From: Epilithonimonas hominis
Lineage (GTDB): Bacteria; Bacteroidota; Bacteroidia; Flavobacteriales; Weeksellaceae
Length of the DNA stretch: 64,000 nt
Direction of reading: 5' to 3'
NCBI RefSeq assembly: GCF_003730015.1
Contig: NZ_RJTU01000053.1
Location: 40,823-104,822 of the forward strand
Part shown: in pieces, positions 27,996 to 35,947 of the stretch
Numbering within the stretch: position 1 is the stretch's first letter
How the letters are laid out: every line of letters starts with the position of its first letter
Notes under the pieces: generated by a model
Seen by the model: only the letters and a program-made list of their open reading frames with translations
Database searches by the model: none
Told to the model about the DNA's origin: nothing
Program-made: the position numbers and the translations under genes

Positions 27996-28024
27996 AAGTG
28001 TTGCGGTTTCGCAGCACTTTTTTT
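27996..28024 (+). terminator. intrinsic terminator after susE
   Basis: A 10-bp stem (AAGTGTTGCG / CGCAGCACTT, one G-U pair) has loop GTTT and is followed by a T-run. It separates susCDE from the glycosidase genes. Confidence 0.88.
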
Positions 28025-28056
28025 ATATTGTAACACATATATAAACCTTAGAAAAA

Positions 28057-30213
28057 ATGAAAAAAATCACCATTGGAGCAGCTTTGCTTACTATGATGTT
28101 TAACGGAGTTTATGCTCAAAGTCTAAAGTCTCCGGACGGAAAATTCGAGATGAATTTCCAATTGAAAAACGGAGTCCCTTTTTATAATCTGAAATATAAC
28201 GGAAAGGTAGTTGTAGAGGATTCTAAATTAGGATTAAGATTGTTCAAAGATTCTTCTATCAAGTTCGCTTCCGAAATTGCAAAACCGGAAGATGCAAGTT
28301 TTGACCTTAATAACGGCTTTACAAAAACAGCGGAGAAAAGAGATTCTAAAAACGAAACTTGGCAACCAATTCTTGGAGAAAAGAAAAACTATATCAACAA
28401 TTACAACGAGTTAGCACTGACGCTGAATCAAACTTCTTCTGACAGAAGCATCGTTGTGAAATTCAGATTGTTCAATGATGGATTAGGATTCAGATATGAG
28501 TTCCCTCAACAAAAAAATCTTAATTATTTCGTCATCAGAGAAGAAGATTCTGAGATTGATTTCCCAACCGATATGAAAGCTTGGTGGATTGTTGCCGATT
28601 ATGATTCTCAGGAATATCAATACCAAACCACAAAGATTTCCGAAATTCCGACTCAATGGTCAAAAGCTTTTGATTCTAATGCTTCTCAAACACTTGTGAA
28701 AAATGCAGTTCAGTCACCTTTGATGCTCAAAAAAGAAGGTAAAGAACCATTGTATGTTAACGTTGGTGAAGCGGCAGTTCTAGATTATCCGGCTTCTCAT
28801 CTGGAAGTTGATGCTCAGAATTTCAAATTCAAAACGCATTTAACAGCTGACAGACAAGGCGCAAAAGGTTATATCCAAACGCCTTCTGTTACACCTTGGA
28901 GAACTATCATCGTGTCGCCAAAAGCAGAAGAAGTAATGGATTCTAAAATGATGTTCAATCTGAACGAACCAACAAAATACACAGACACATCGTACATCAA
29001 ACCTACAAAATATATGGGCGTTTGGTGGGAAATGATTATCGGAAAATCACAGTGGGCATATTCTACAGCAGAAAATGTTCACATCGGAAAAACTGATTTT
29101 TCAAAATTAACACCCAACGGAAAACACGCTGCTAACAATACAAAAGTTAAAGAATACATAGACTTTGCTTCGGCAAACGGTTTCCAAGGTTTGTTAATCG
29201 AAGGTTGGAACACAGGCTGGGAAGATTGGTTTGGACATTCCAAAGAATTTGTTTTCGACTTCATCACACCTTATCCGGATTTCGATATCAAAATGTTGAA
29301 TGACTATGCACATTCAAAAGGTATCAATTTGATTATGCACCACGAGACTTCTGGCTCTGCAACCAACTACGAAAGATGGGCAGACGATGCATTCAAATTG
29401 ATGAACAAATACGGTTACAAATCTGTGAAAACAGGTTATGTGGGCGACATTATTCCGAGAGGAGAGCACCATTATTCTCAGTGGACAATCAACCATTTCT
29501 ACAGAATTGCAGAGAAAGCTAATGATTATAAAATTATGGTTAACTCTCACGAGTCTGTGCGTCCTGGTGGAGAAAGCAGAACCTATCCAAACTGGATTTC
29601 AGCAGAAGCAGCGCGTGGAACAGAGTATGAAGCGTTCGGTGGAAACAAGCCAGACCATCAAACGATTTTGCCTTTCACACGTTGGATGGGAGGTTCTATG
29701 GACTACACGCCAGGTATTTTCCAGACTAAGTTAGATTACTATTTCCCAGGCGATAAGCGTTTCGTTCAGACAACTTTGGCAAAACAATTAGGGCTTTATG
29801 TTGTGATGTATATGCCTTTGCAAATGGCGGCTGATTTACCGGAGAATTACGCGAAACATATGGATGCGTTCCAGTTCATCAAAGATGTAGCAGCAGATTG
29901 GGACGACACCAAGATTCTTTCTGCTGAACCGGGAGATTACATTCATACCGCAAGAAAAGCTAAAGGTACAGATAATTGGTTTGTAGGTGGGATTACCGAT
30001 GAAAATCCAAGAGATTTTACAGTCGATTTTTCCTTCCTGGATAAGGGTAGAAAATACGAAGCTACCATCTATGCCGATGGAAAAGACGCTGACTATATCA
30101 ATAATCCACAAAGCTATCAGATTTATAAAAAAACGGTAGACAGTAAAACCAAACTTCCAATTCACTTGGTTAGAAGTGGTGGTTATGCCATATCTCTAAA
30201 ACCAATAAAATAA
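28057..30213 (+). CDS. susB: glycoside hydrolase family 97 alpha-glucosidase (SusB-like)
   Basis: Periplasmic enzyme releasing glucose from maltodextrin. The signal peptide is MKKITIGAALLTMMFNGVYAQ. The 718 residues cover the GH97 layout: an N-terminal beta-sandwich (SPDGKFEMNFQLKNGVPFYNLKYNGKVVV), the catalytic barrel with KYMGVWWEMIIGK and FQGLLIEGWNTGWEDWFG, and the C-terminal beta domain. Acidic residues of inverting SusB-type members appear to be kept in MVNSHESVRPGGE and AARGTEYEAF; exact roles were not checked by alignment. It has its own position after the susE terminator and a strong terminator behind it. Confidence 0.93.
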   Translation: MKKITIGAALLTMMFNGVYAQSLKSPDGKFEMNFQLKNGVPFYNLKYNGKVVVEDSKLGLRLFKDSSIKFASEIAKPEDASFDLNNGFTKTAEKRDSKNETWQPILGEKKNYINNYNELALTLNQTSSDRSIVVKFRLFNDGLGFRYEFPQQKNLNYFVIREEDSEIDFPTDMKAWWIVADYDSQEYQYQTTKISEIPTQWSKAFDSNASQTLVKNAVQSPLMLKKEGKEPLYVNVGEAAVLDYPASHLEVDAQNFKFKTHLTADRQGAKGYIQTPSVTPWRTIIVSPKAEEVMDSKMMFNLNEPTKYTDTSYIKPTKYMGVWWEMIIGKSQWAYSTAENVHIGKTDFSKLTPNGKHAANNTKVKEYIDFASANGFQGLLIEGWNTGWEDWFGHSKEFVFDFITPYPDFDIKMLNDYAHSKGINLIMHHETSGSATNYERWADDAFKLMNKYGYKSVKTGYVGDIIPRGEHHYSQWTINHFYRIAEKANDYKIMVNSHESVRPGGESRTYPNWISAEAARGTEYEAFGGNKPDHQTILPFTRWMGGSMDYTPGIFQTKLDYYFPGDKRFVQTTLAKQLGLYVVMYMPLQMAADLPENYAKHMDAFQFIKDVAADWDDTKILSAEPGDYIHTARKAKGTDNWFVGGITDENPRDFTVDFSFLDKGRKYEATIYADGKDADYINNPQSYQIYKKTVDSKTKLPIHLVRSGGYAISLKPIK

Positions 30214-30244
30214 AAAATCTCCCCTGACGCGAAGGGGAGATTTT
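30214..30244 (+). terminator. intrinsic terminator after GH97 gene
   Basis: A 12-bp perfect stem (AAAATCTCCCCT / AGGGGAGATTTT) has a 7-base loop, directly after the stop codon. Confidence 0.92.
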
Positions 30245-30279
30245 CGAACTTTTTCAGAAAACTTGTTCGTTAATTGTTT

Positions 30280-30363
30280 AGGAGCTTAATCCCGCTATCC
30301 GCTATCTCTCTTCCTTTTTTTTTTAAAAAAGAAAGAGGATGCCGCTACTATCGGGGCTATGGG
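30280..30363 (+). repeat. interspersed repeat, copy A (GGAGCTTAATCCCGCTATCC ... TATCGGGGCTATGG)
   Basis: First of three copies in the window. Conserved ends can pair (AGC...CCCG with CGGG-GCT; TATCC with GGATG), and an A/T-rich inner hairpin (TTTTTTTTAAAAAA) lies between. It sits between the two glycosidase genes, after the terminator. Confidence 0.75.
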
Positions 30364-30377
30364 TTTCTACATTAATC

Positions 30378-30435
30378 AAAACTTTGTCAACCAAAGATTC
30401 GGCGCAGCCAAAGTTTAAACCGTTGACAAAGTTTT
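30378..30435. repeat. 14-bp inverted repeat upstream of GH13 gene
   Basis: AAAACTTTGTCAAC and its exact complement GTTGACAAAGTTTT are separated by 30 bases. The right arm ends 16 bases before the GH13 start codon, so it could be a leader hairpin, an operator, or another interspersed repeat. Confidence 0.6.
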
Positions 30436-30451
30436 TCAAAAATTCAATACT

Positions 30452-32299
30452 ATGAAAAAAATATTCACGATTTCTTCCATCATATTTTCTTCTATTTTCT
30501 ATTCTCAAGTACAGAAAGTAGAGCCTGCTTTTTGGTGGAGTGGAATGAAAAATCCTGAACTACAATTGCTAGTTTACGGAAAAGACATCCAAAATCTTCA
30601 ACCCGAATTCTCAAACGGAATAAAAATCAAAGAAGTTAAAAAAGTTGAGAACCCGAATTACCTTTTCGTAACAATCGACACCAACGGAGTTCAGCCACAA
30701 AAAGCAAAACTGAATTTCAAAAATGGAAACAAAACCGTAAAAACCATCCATTACGAATTCAAACAAAGACAACAAAACTCGGCGAACAGAGATTCTTACA
30801 CCTCTTCGGATGTAATGTATCTGATAATGCCGGATCGTTTTGCCAACGGAAATCCAAAAAATGACAATACTCCCGACACAACTGAAAAAGCAGACCGAAC
30901 CAAAACTGGCGGACGTCACGGTGGTGATATTGCCGGAATCGTCAAGAACTTGGATTATCTTCAGGAATTGGGCGTTACAACGATTTGGAACACGCCGCTG
31001 CTGGAAGACAATGAGCCAAGTTATTCTTACCACGGTTATGCACAAAGCGATTACTACAAAATAGACCCGCGTTACGGAACCAACGATGATTACAAAAACC
31101 TGGCAGACGAACTTCATAAAAGAAAAATGAAACTGGTGATGGATTATGTAACCAATCATTGGGGTTCCAAAAGCTGGATCATCAAAGATTTGCCGTCGAA
31201 AGATTGGATTCATTATTGGGAAGGGCACGAAAATGGTTTCAAACGAAGTAATTATAAAATGACGACCCAATTTGACATCAACGCTGCAAAAGTTGATGCT
31301 GCAGATTGTATGGACGGTTGGTTTGATACCACAATGCCGGATATGAACCAAAGCAACCCGATGGTGGTCACTTATATGGCGCAGAATGCGATCTGGTGGA
31401 TAGAATATGCAGGTTTGGACGGCTTCCGTGTGGATACTTATTCTTACAATGACAAAAAAGGCATTGCAGATTGGACAAAAAGAATCACTGACGAATATCC
31501 AAAATTCAATATCGTTGGAGAAGTCTGGATGCACGACCAAGCGCAGATGTCTTATTGGCAGAAGGATTCCAAAATTGCAGCGATAGAAGGTTACAATTCT
31601 CATCTTCCGTCTGTGATGGATTTTACGCTTCACGATGCGTTGGGTCAGGTTTTCCGCGAAGATTCCGGTTGGGATTCCGGTATGCAGAGGGTTTATGATA
31701 ATTTTACGAATGATTTCCTTTATCCTGATATCAATAATATCTTGGTTTTTGCTGAGAATCACGATACAAACAGACTGAATCAAATCTATCCCAAAATAGA
31801 AGACTACAAACTGGCAATGAGTTTGATTCTGACGGTTCGTGGAATTCCGCAATTGTATTACGGTTCCGAAATCGGAATGGCTGGCGACAAAAACAACGGT
31901 GGCGATGGTGAAATCCGAAAAGATTTCCCTGGAGGTTGGGCTGGAGATGCAAATAATGCTTTTACAAAATCGGGTAGAACAGCTTCTCAAAACGAATATT
32001 TCGATTATACCAAAAAATTGTTGAACTGGAGAAAAACAAACGAAGCAGTTCACTCCGGAAAAACGTTGCATTACATCCCGAACAACAATGTTTATGTTTA
32101 TTTCCGATATACAGATAGCAAAAGAGTAATGGTTGTAATTAATAACAACAAGGAAACTCAGAATCTGGATTTGAAGCGTTTTTCTGAAGGTTTGAAGAAT
32201 TTTACAAAAGGAAAAGACATCATTTCTGATAAAGATTTTGATTTGAAAACTAATTTGTCTGTTCCTGCAAAATCTTCATTAATTTTAGAACTGAAATAA
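30452..32299 (+). CDS. susA: GH13 alpha-amylase / neopullulanase (SusA-like)
   Basis: Endo-acting starch hydrolase with a signal peptide (MKKIFTISSIIFSSIFYSQ), probably periplasmic. An N-terminal beta-sandwich (about residues 20-115, EPAFWWSGMKNPELQLLVYG) is of the cyclomaltodextrinase type. The GH13 regions are complete: DYVTNH (about 231), GFRVDTYSY with the nucleophile Asp near 327, the acid Glu in VGEVWMHD near 356, and FAENHDTNR near 436. A short C-terminal beta domain ends the 615-residue chain. It cuts imported maltodextrin for the GH97 enzyme. Confidence 0.95.
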   Translation: MKKIFTISSIIFSSIFYSQVQKVEPAFWWSGMKNPELQLLVYGKDIQNLQPEFSNGIKIKEVKKVENPNYLFVTIDTNGVQPQKAKLNFKNGNKTVKTIHYEFKQRQQNSANRDSYTSSDVMYLIMPDRFANGNPKNDNTPDTTEKADRTKTGGRHGGDIAGIVKNLDYLQELGVTTIWNTPLLEDNEPSYSYHGYAQSDYYKIDPRYGTNDDYKNLADELHKRKMKLVMDYVTNHWGSKSWIIKDLPSKDWIHYWEGHENGFKRSNYKMTTQFDINAAKVDAADCMDGWFDTTMPDMNQSNPMVVTYMAQNAIWWIEYAGLDGFRVDTYSYNDKKGIADWTKRITDEYPKFNIVGEVWMHDQAQMSYWQKDSKIAAIEGYNSHLPSVMDFTLHDALGQVFREDSGWDSGMQRVYDNFTNDFLYPDINNILVFAENHDTNRLNQIYPKIEDYKLAMSLILTVRGIPQLYYGSEIGMAGDKNNGGDGEIRKDFPGGWAGDANNAFTKSGRTASQNEYFDYTKKLLNWRKTNEAVHSGKTLHYIPNNNVYVYFRYTDSKRVMVVINNNKETQNLDLKRFSEGLKNFTKGKDIISDKDFDLKTNLSVPAKSSLILELK

Positions 32300-32316
32300 T
32301 AAGAGATGTGAAAATT

Positions 32317-32478
32317 GCTCCTTTAGGAGCATAATCTGTGTAGAATATAATGTTGATTTGAAAAAGCAATCCGTAGGATTGCAATCTGAAATATCTTATT
32401 AGTTTAAAAATAGCGTTCCTACGGAACGCACTAATAATATTGATGTAGGTTCTACACAGATAAAACTCCTCCGGAGTT
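32317..32478. repeat. composite palindromic element with ATCTGTGTAGAA inverted pair
   Basis: Four short hairpins lie in a row: GCTCCTTTAGGAGC, GCAATCCGTAGGATTGC, GCGTTCCTACGGAACGC and AACTCCTCCGGAGTT. The first is followed by ATCTGTGTAGAA and the last is preceded by its exact complement TTCTACACAGAT, so the whole 162 bases is one large inverted-repeat unit. A single half-unit is found at about 35.1 kb. Confidence 0.8.
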
Positions 32479-32490
32479 CGTCATAAAAAA

Positions 32491-32976
32491 ATGATAATGA
32501 TAATGAAAAACCAATTACAACTGGCCAATCGTTTTCGGGAAGTAATCCTGAACGGAATCTGGATTGCGAATACGAATTTCAAAGACCAGCTGGAAAATTT
32601 GGATTATAAAGTGGCTACGGCTAAGTTTCAGGATCTCAATACGATTTCTGTTCTTGCACAGCACATTCATTATTATATCAAAGGAATCAAAAATGTTTTG
32701 CTTGGCGGCGATTTGGAAATAAGAGATAAATTCAGTTTCGATTTTCCACCTATGGAATCTCAGCAGCAATGGGAAAATTTTCTGGACAATTTTTGGAAAG
32801 ATTCTGAAGAATTTGCAGGACTCATAGAAACCTTGCCGGAAGAAAAACTCAATGCGGATTTTGCCAATGAAAAATACGGGACTTATATCAGAAATCTTGA
32901 CGGAATGATAGAACATAGTTATTATCATCTCGGTCAGATTGTGCTAATCAAAAAAATTATAAACACTCAAAAATAA
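32491..32976 (+). CDS. DinB-like four-helix protein (DUF1572 type)
   Basis: A cytoplasmic, helical protein of about 160 residues. Histidines in AQHIHYYIKGI and MIEHSYYHLGQIVLIKK are placed as in DinB/YfiT-type metal-binding bundles, which include thiol-dependent transferases. The exact function is unknown. Three ATG codons lie within the first five codons (MIMIMK); the one at 32503 is an equally good start. It lies 7 bases before the next gene, so the two are probably co-transcribed. Confidence 0.75.
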   Translation: MIMIMKNQLQLANRFREVILNGIWIANTNFKDQLENLDYKVATAKFQDLNTISVLAQHIHYYIKGIKNVLLGGDLEIRDKFSFDFPPMESQQQWENFLDNFWKDSEEFAGLIETLPEEKLNADFANEKYGTYIRNLDGMIEHSYYHLGQIVLIKKIINTQK

Positions 32977-32983
32977 TTTTAAA

Positions 32984-33499
32984 ATGAAAAAAATAATTTC
33001 CATTTTCCTATTATCTTTTTTAATATTTTCAATTCCAGTTTCTGCTCAGAAAAAAGGCTTTTACGAAGGTGTTCAAAAGAAAAATGTCGGATTGGTTTTG
33101 GATAATCTTAATGAATATGCAGCAAAAGCAGATTTCAAAAATTATTTTGCTTTGTTTGCTGACGAATCTACTTATATCGGAACTGACGCTACAGAAGTTT
33201 GGGACAAAAAGCAATTTATGGATTATGCAAAACCACATTTTGACAAAGGACAAGGTTGGAATTTCAAATCATTAAAACGAAATATCTATTTCAGCAAAGA
33301 CGGAAATTATGCTTGGTTTGATGAAGTTCTGGATACACAAATGAAAATCTGCAGAGGTTCCGGTGTTCTCGAAAAAATCGGCGGAAAATGGAAAATCAAA
33401 CAGTACGTTCTTTCCGCAACCATCCCAAATGAAGTGATAGATGTAGTCACCAAAATCAAAACACCAATCGAGGATGCTCTTATCCAGAAATTAAAATAA
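32984..33499 (+). CDS. secreted NTF2-like (SnoaL/DUF4440-type) protein
   Basis: A 171-residue protein with signal peptide MKKIISIFLLSFLIFSIPVSAQ. The mature part has the cone-shaped NTF2-like pattern: LDNLNEYAAKADFKNYFALFADESTYIGTD, then GNYAWFDEVLDTQMK, GSGVLEKIGGKWKIKQYVLS. Such proteins may bind small molecules or act as enzymes; no catalytic residues are recognised. It sits inside the starch locus between the amylase and the sugar transporter, but a link to starch is not shown. Confidence 0.75.
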   Translation: MKKIISIFLLSFLIFSIPVSAQKKGFYEGVQKKNVGLVLDNLNEYAAKADFKNYFALFADESTYIGTDATEVWDKKQFMDYAKPHFDKGQGWNFKSLKRNIYFSKDGNYAWFDEVLDTQMKICRGSGVLEKIGGKWKIKQYVLSATIPNEVIDVVTKIKTPIEDALIQKLK

Positions 33500-33579
33500 A
33501 ACTGTCTTGCTGAGCCTGTCGAAGCATAATTAATGATCAACTATCAATTATCGTTTATCACTTATAAATTAAAATATCT

Positions 33580-34959
33580 ATGACAAAAAAAATAAAACCG
33601 AATCTTTCCATAGCTCAGATTATCAATATGAGTATGGGATTTTTAGGAATACAAATGGCGTTTGGTTTACAAAATGGAAATGCCAGTAGAATTTTGGCGA
33701 ATCTTGGTGCAGACGTTCACGAACTCTCTTGGTTCTGGCTGGTTGCGCCTGTTACGGGATTAATTGTTCAGCCAATCATCGGGCATATGGGAGATAATAC
33801 TTGGAGTCCGTTAGGAAGAAGAAAACCTTATTTTCTAATTGGAGCGGTCTTGTGCGCCATCGGATTGGTTTTACTTCCTAATGCTGCTTCTGTGACGCAT
33901 CTTATCGCTGCCAATGTATTATTGCTTGCCGTGATTTTCTTAGCGATGATGGATGCTTCTATCAATGTGGCTATGGAACCTTTCCGTGCTTTGGTGGGCG
34001 ATATGTTACCGAAACATCAGGGAACAATCGGGTTTTCCGTACAGACGATTTTGATAGGGATTGGTGCTGTAATCGGTTCTTATCTTCCGGATTGGCTGAC
34101 CAAATTAGGAATCTCGAATGTTGCGCCAGAAGGATTTGTAGCTGATAACGTTATTTTCTCTTTCTATGTTGGTGCAGGATTTTTGATTCTAACCATTCTT
34201 TACACGATTTTCACAACCAAAGAATATTCACCGGAAGAATTTGCATCATTTGAGGACGGAAAAGAAGTTGCAGAACCGTCCAAATTTTCTGATATATTCA
34301 AGGATTTTGCTAACATTCCGACTCAGATGAAGAGATTAGGAATTGTTCAGTTCTTTTCTTGGTTTGCATTGTTTACGATGTGGGTTTTCACCACAAGTGC
34401 TTTGGCTACGCACCATTTCGGATTATCGCCGGACGATACACATTCCGAAGCGTTTAATAATGCAGGGGATTTGACAGGAAAATTATTCGGGATGTATAAT
34501 CTTTGGGCAATTCCGTTTGCATTTTTATTAACACCAATTGCTAAATTCCTCGGCAAAAAACAGACGCACGCTTTGGCCTTATTAGCTGGAGGTTTCGGAT
34601 TAATATCAATGTATTTTATAAAAGATACATCGTTGCTTTGGATCTCGATGATAGGATTGGGATTTGCTTGGGCAAGTATTTTAGCGATGCCTTATGCGAT
34701 GTTAATAGAAGTCATTCCGCAAAGAAAAATGGGCGTTTATATGGGGATTTTCAATTTCTTCATCGTTATTCCTCAAATCATCAACGGGATTTTCGGTGGA
34801 CCAATTGTCTCCAATATTTTTGGAAAAATGGCAATTGATTACGTTGTTGTCGGTGGAATCTGTATGTTGATTGGAGCTGTTGTAACAATGCTTTTTATCA
34901 AATCTGAGGACGAAACACCAAAAGAAATTGAAGAAGAAATCCAACAGGTTCATTTTTAA
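33580..34959 (+). CDS. MFS sugar transporter, SLC45/GPH-like (maltose type)
   Basis: Inner-membrane importer of 459 residues with about 12 hydrophobic segments. The SLC45-type features are MSMGFLGIQMAFGLQNGNASRIL, WLVAPVTGLIVQPIIGHMGDNTWSPLGRRKPYFLIG (loop 2-3 with the RRKP signature) and the C-terminal PQRKMGVYMGIFNFFIVIPQI. In Bacteroidetes such genes are common beside Sus-like starch genes and are taken to move maltose or glucose oligomers into the cytoplasm. It completes the pathway encoded upstream. Confidence 0.88.
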   Translation: MTKKIKPNLSIAQIINMSMGFLGIQMAFGLQNGNASRILANLGADVHELSWFWLVAPVTGLIVQPIIGHMGDNTWSPLGRRKPYFLIGAVLCAIGLVLLPNAASVTHLIAANVLLLAVIFLAMMDASINVAMEPFRALVGDMLPKHQGTIGFSVQTILIGIGAVIGSYLPDWLTKLGISNVAPEGFVADNVIFSFYVGAGFLILTILYTIFTTKEYSPEEFASFEDGKEVAEPSKFSDIFKDFANIPTQMKRLGIVQFFSWFALFTMWVFTTSALATHHFGLSPDDTHSEAFNNAGDLTGKLFGMYNLWAIPFAFLLTPIAKFLGKKQTHALALLAGGFGLISMYFIKDTSLLWISMIGLGFAWASILAMPYAMLIEVIPQRKMGVYMGIFNFFIVIPQIINGIFGGPIVSNIFGKMAIDYVVVGGICMLIGAVVTMLFIKSEDETPKEIEEEIQQVHF

Positions 34960-35000
34960 TTGAATTGCCAGACTGAGCTTGTCAAAGTTTCTAAAATATT

Positions 35001-35028
35001 AAATCCACCAACTCGGCGGATTTTTTTG
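35001..35028 (+). terminator. intrinsic terminator after sugar transporter gene
   Basis: AAATCCACC pairs with GGCGGATTT (one A-C mismatch) around a 5-base loop and is followed by a T-run. Confidence 0.72.
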
Positions 35029-35077
35029 TGATTAAAAGTTTTATATCATTTTATCTTTGAAATTACTGTTTAGACAA

Positions 35078-35143
35078 TGCGCCAGAGGTGCAATATCTGT
35101 GTAGAAAAAATGAACCTAACAGAGAGGAACTCCAGAGGAGTTC
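35078..35143. repeat. palindromic half-unit with ATCTGTGTAGAA
   Basis: The hairpin TGCGCCAGAGGTGCA is followed by ATCTGTGTAGAA, and a second hairpin GAACTCCAGAGGAGTTC lies 20 bases on. The order matches one half of the composite element near 32.4 kb. Confidence 0.75.
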
Positions 35144-35185
35144 AATCTTATTGCAGTAAATTTAAAATATAAATGCCCTTAGAAG

Positions 35186-35871
35186 TTATCCCAGATTTTC
35201 GTTTAGATTCAGCTCATCTATCAGTTGGATGATTTTAAAAGAAGTTTTATCTTCTTCAAATACACCAAAAAGAAACCAGCGGTTGTTGTATTGTTTTAGA
35301 TAATAATGCAAAATGATGAATGTTTTTTCTTGTTCAGAATTGAAATTTTTTAAGTGATAATAAGAGATTACCTATTAAGAATTTATGGATACAGCATATT
35401 GAGGAATTCCAGACCTTTCAGGAATTCATTGTCCTGGAAACTGATGATTTGCGAATTTTCTTTCTTTTCGGAAATTCCGGATTGTAGCTTGGTTTGCAAG
35501 GTAAAAACCCAGTCAAAACCCGGAAGATTACTGAGCCGGGAAAGCGTTTCCAAAGCCTCGTTCAAAGAGTTGCGTTCTGCCGGACTGAGCGGACTTTTTA
35601 GAATGGAAAACTCCGAATCAGAATAGCGGTAGAAAACTTTTTTGCCATCTTTATAGCTTTCTATGGGCGCATCATAACCGGCTTCGCTGCTCATAAAATC
35701 AATATCGTCAAAAATCTGACGTCTGGAAACTGTGGTTTCGGAAACATAATGATCGGTCAGGATTTTGGAGCAATAATCTATAAGATCCTGAATGAAAAAT
35801 TTTTTATAAGCATTAGAAAAACATTGGTCCAAAGCTTTGTATCGGATTTGCGCATTTTTGTTCTGAGCCAT
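35186..35871 (-). pseudogene. decayed WYL-domain transcriptional regulator
   Basis: The first part (ATG at 35871, about 162 codons) is an intact N-terminal half of a WYL regulator: RYKALDQCFSNAYKKFFIQDLIDYC and the helix-turn-helix VSETTVSRRQIFDDIDFMS, then LSPAERNSLNEALETLSRL. It stops at 35383, after FLNMLYP. Beyond the stop, another frame carries clear WYL-domain remains (VISYYHLKNFN, then HYYLKQYNNRWFLFGVFEEDK), preceded by two adjacent in-frame stops and ending early at 35186. Intact family members are usually over 300 residues. A frameshift or small deletion plus stop mutations explain this best. Confidence 0.8.
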
Positions 35872-35947
35872 CGTTTTTAGTTTTAACAAATCTACAAATC
35901 TGAATGGCTTTTTTGAGAATAATTATGACTTAATCAGAAAGATTGGT

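Noticed and set aside
30611..32071. A 486-codon open frame antisense to the GH13 amylase gene
   Set aside because: The plus-strand frame has all GH13 catalytic motifs and a signal peptide. The antisense product is rich in Ile, Phe, Cys and His, with no recognisable domain.
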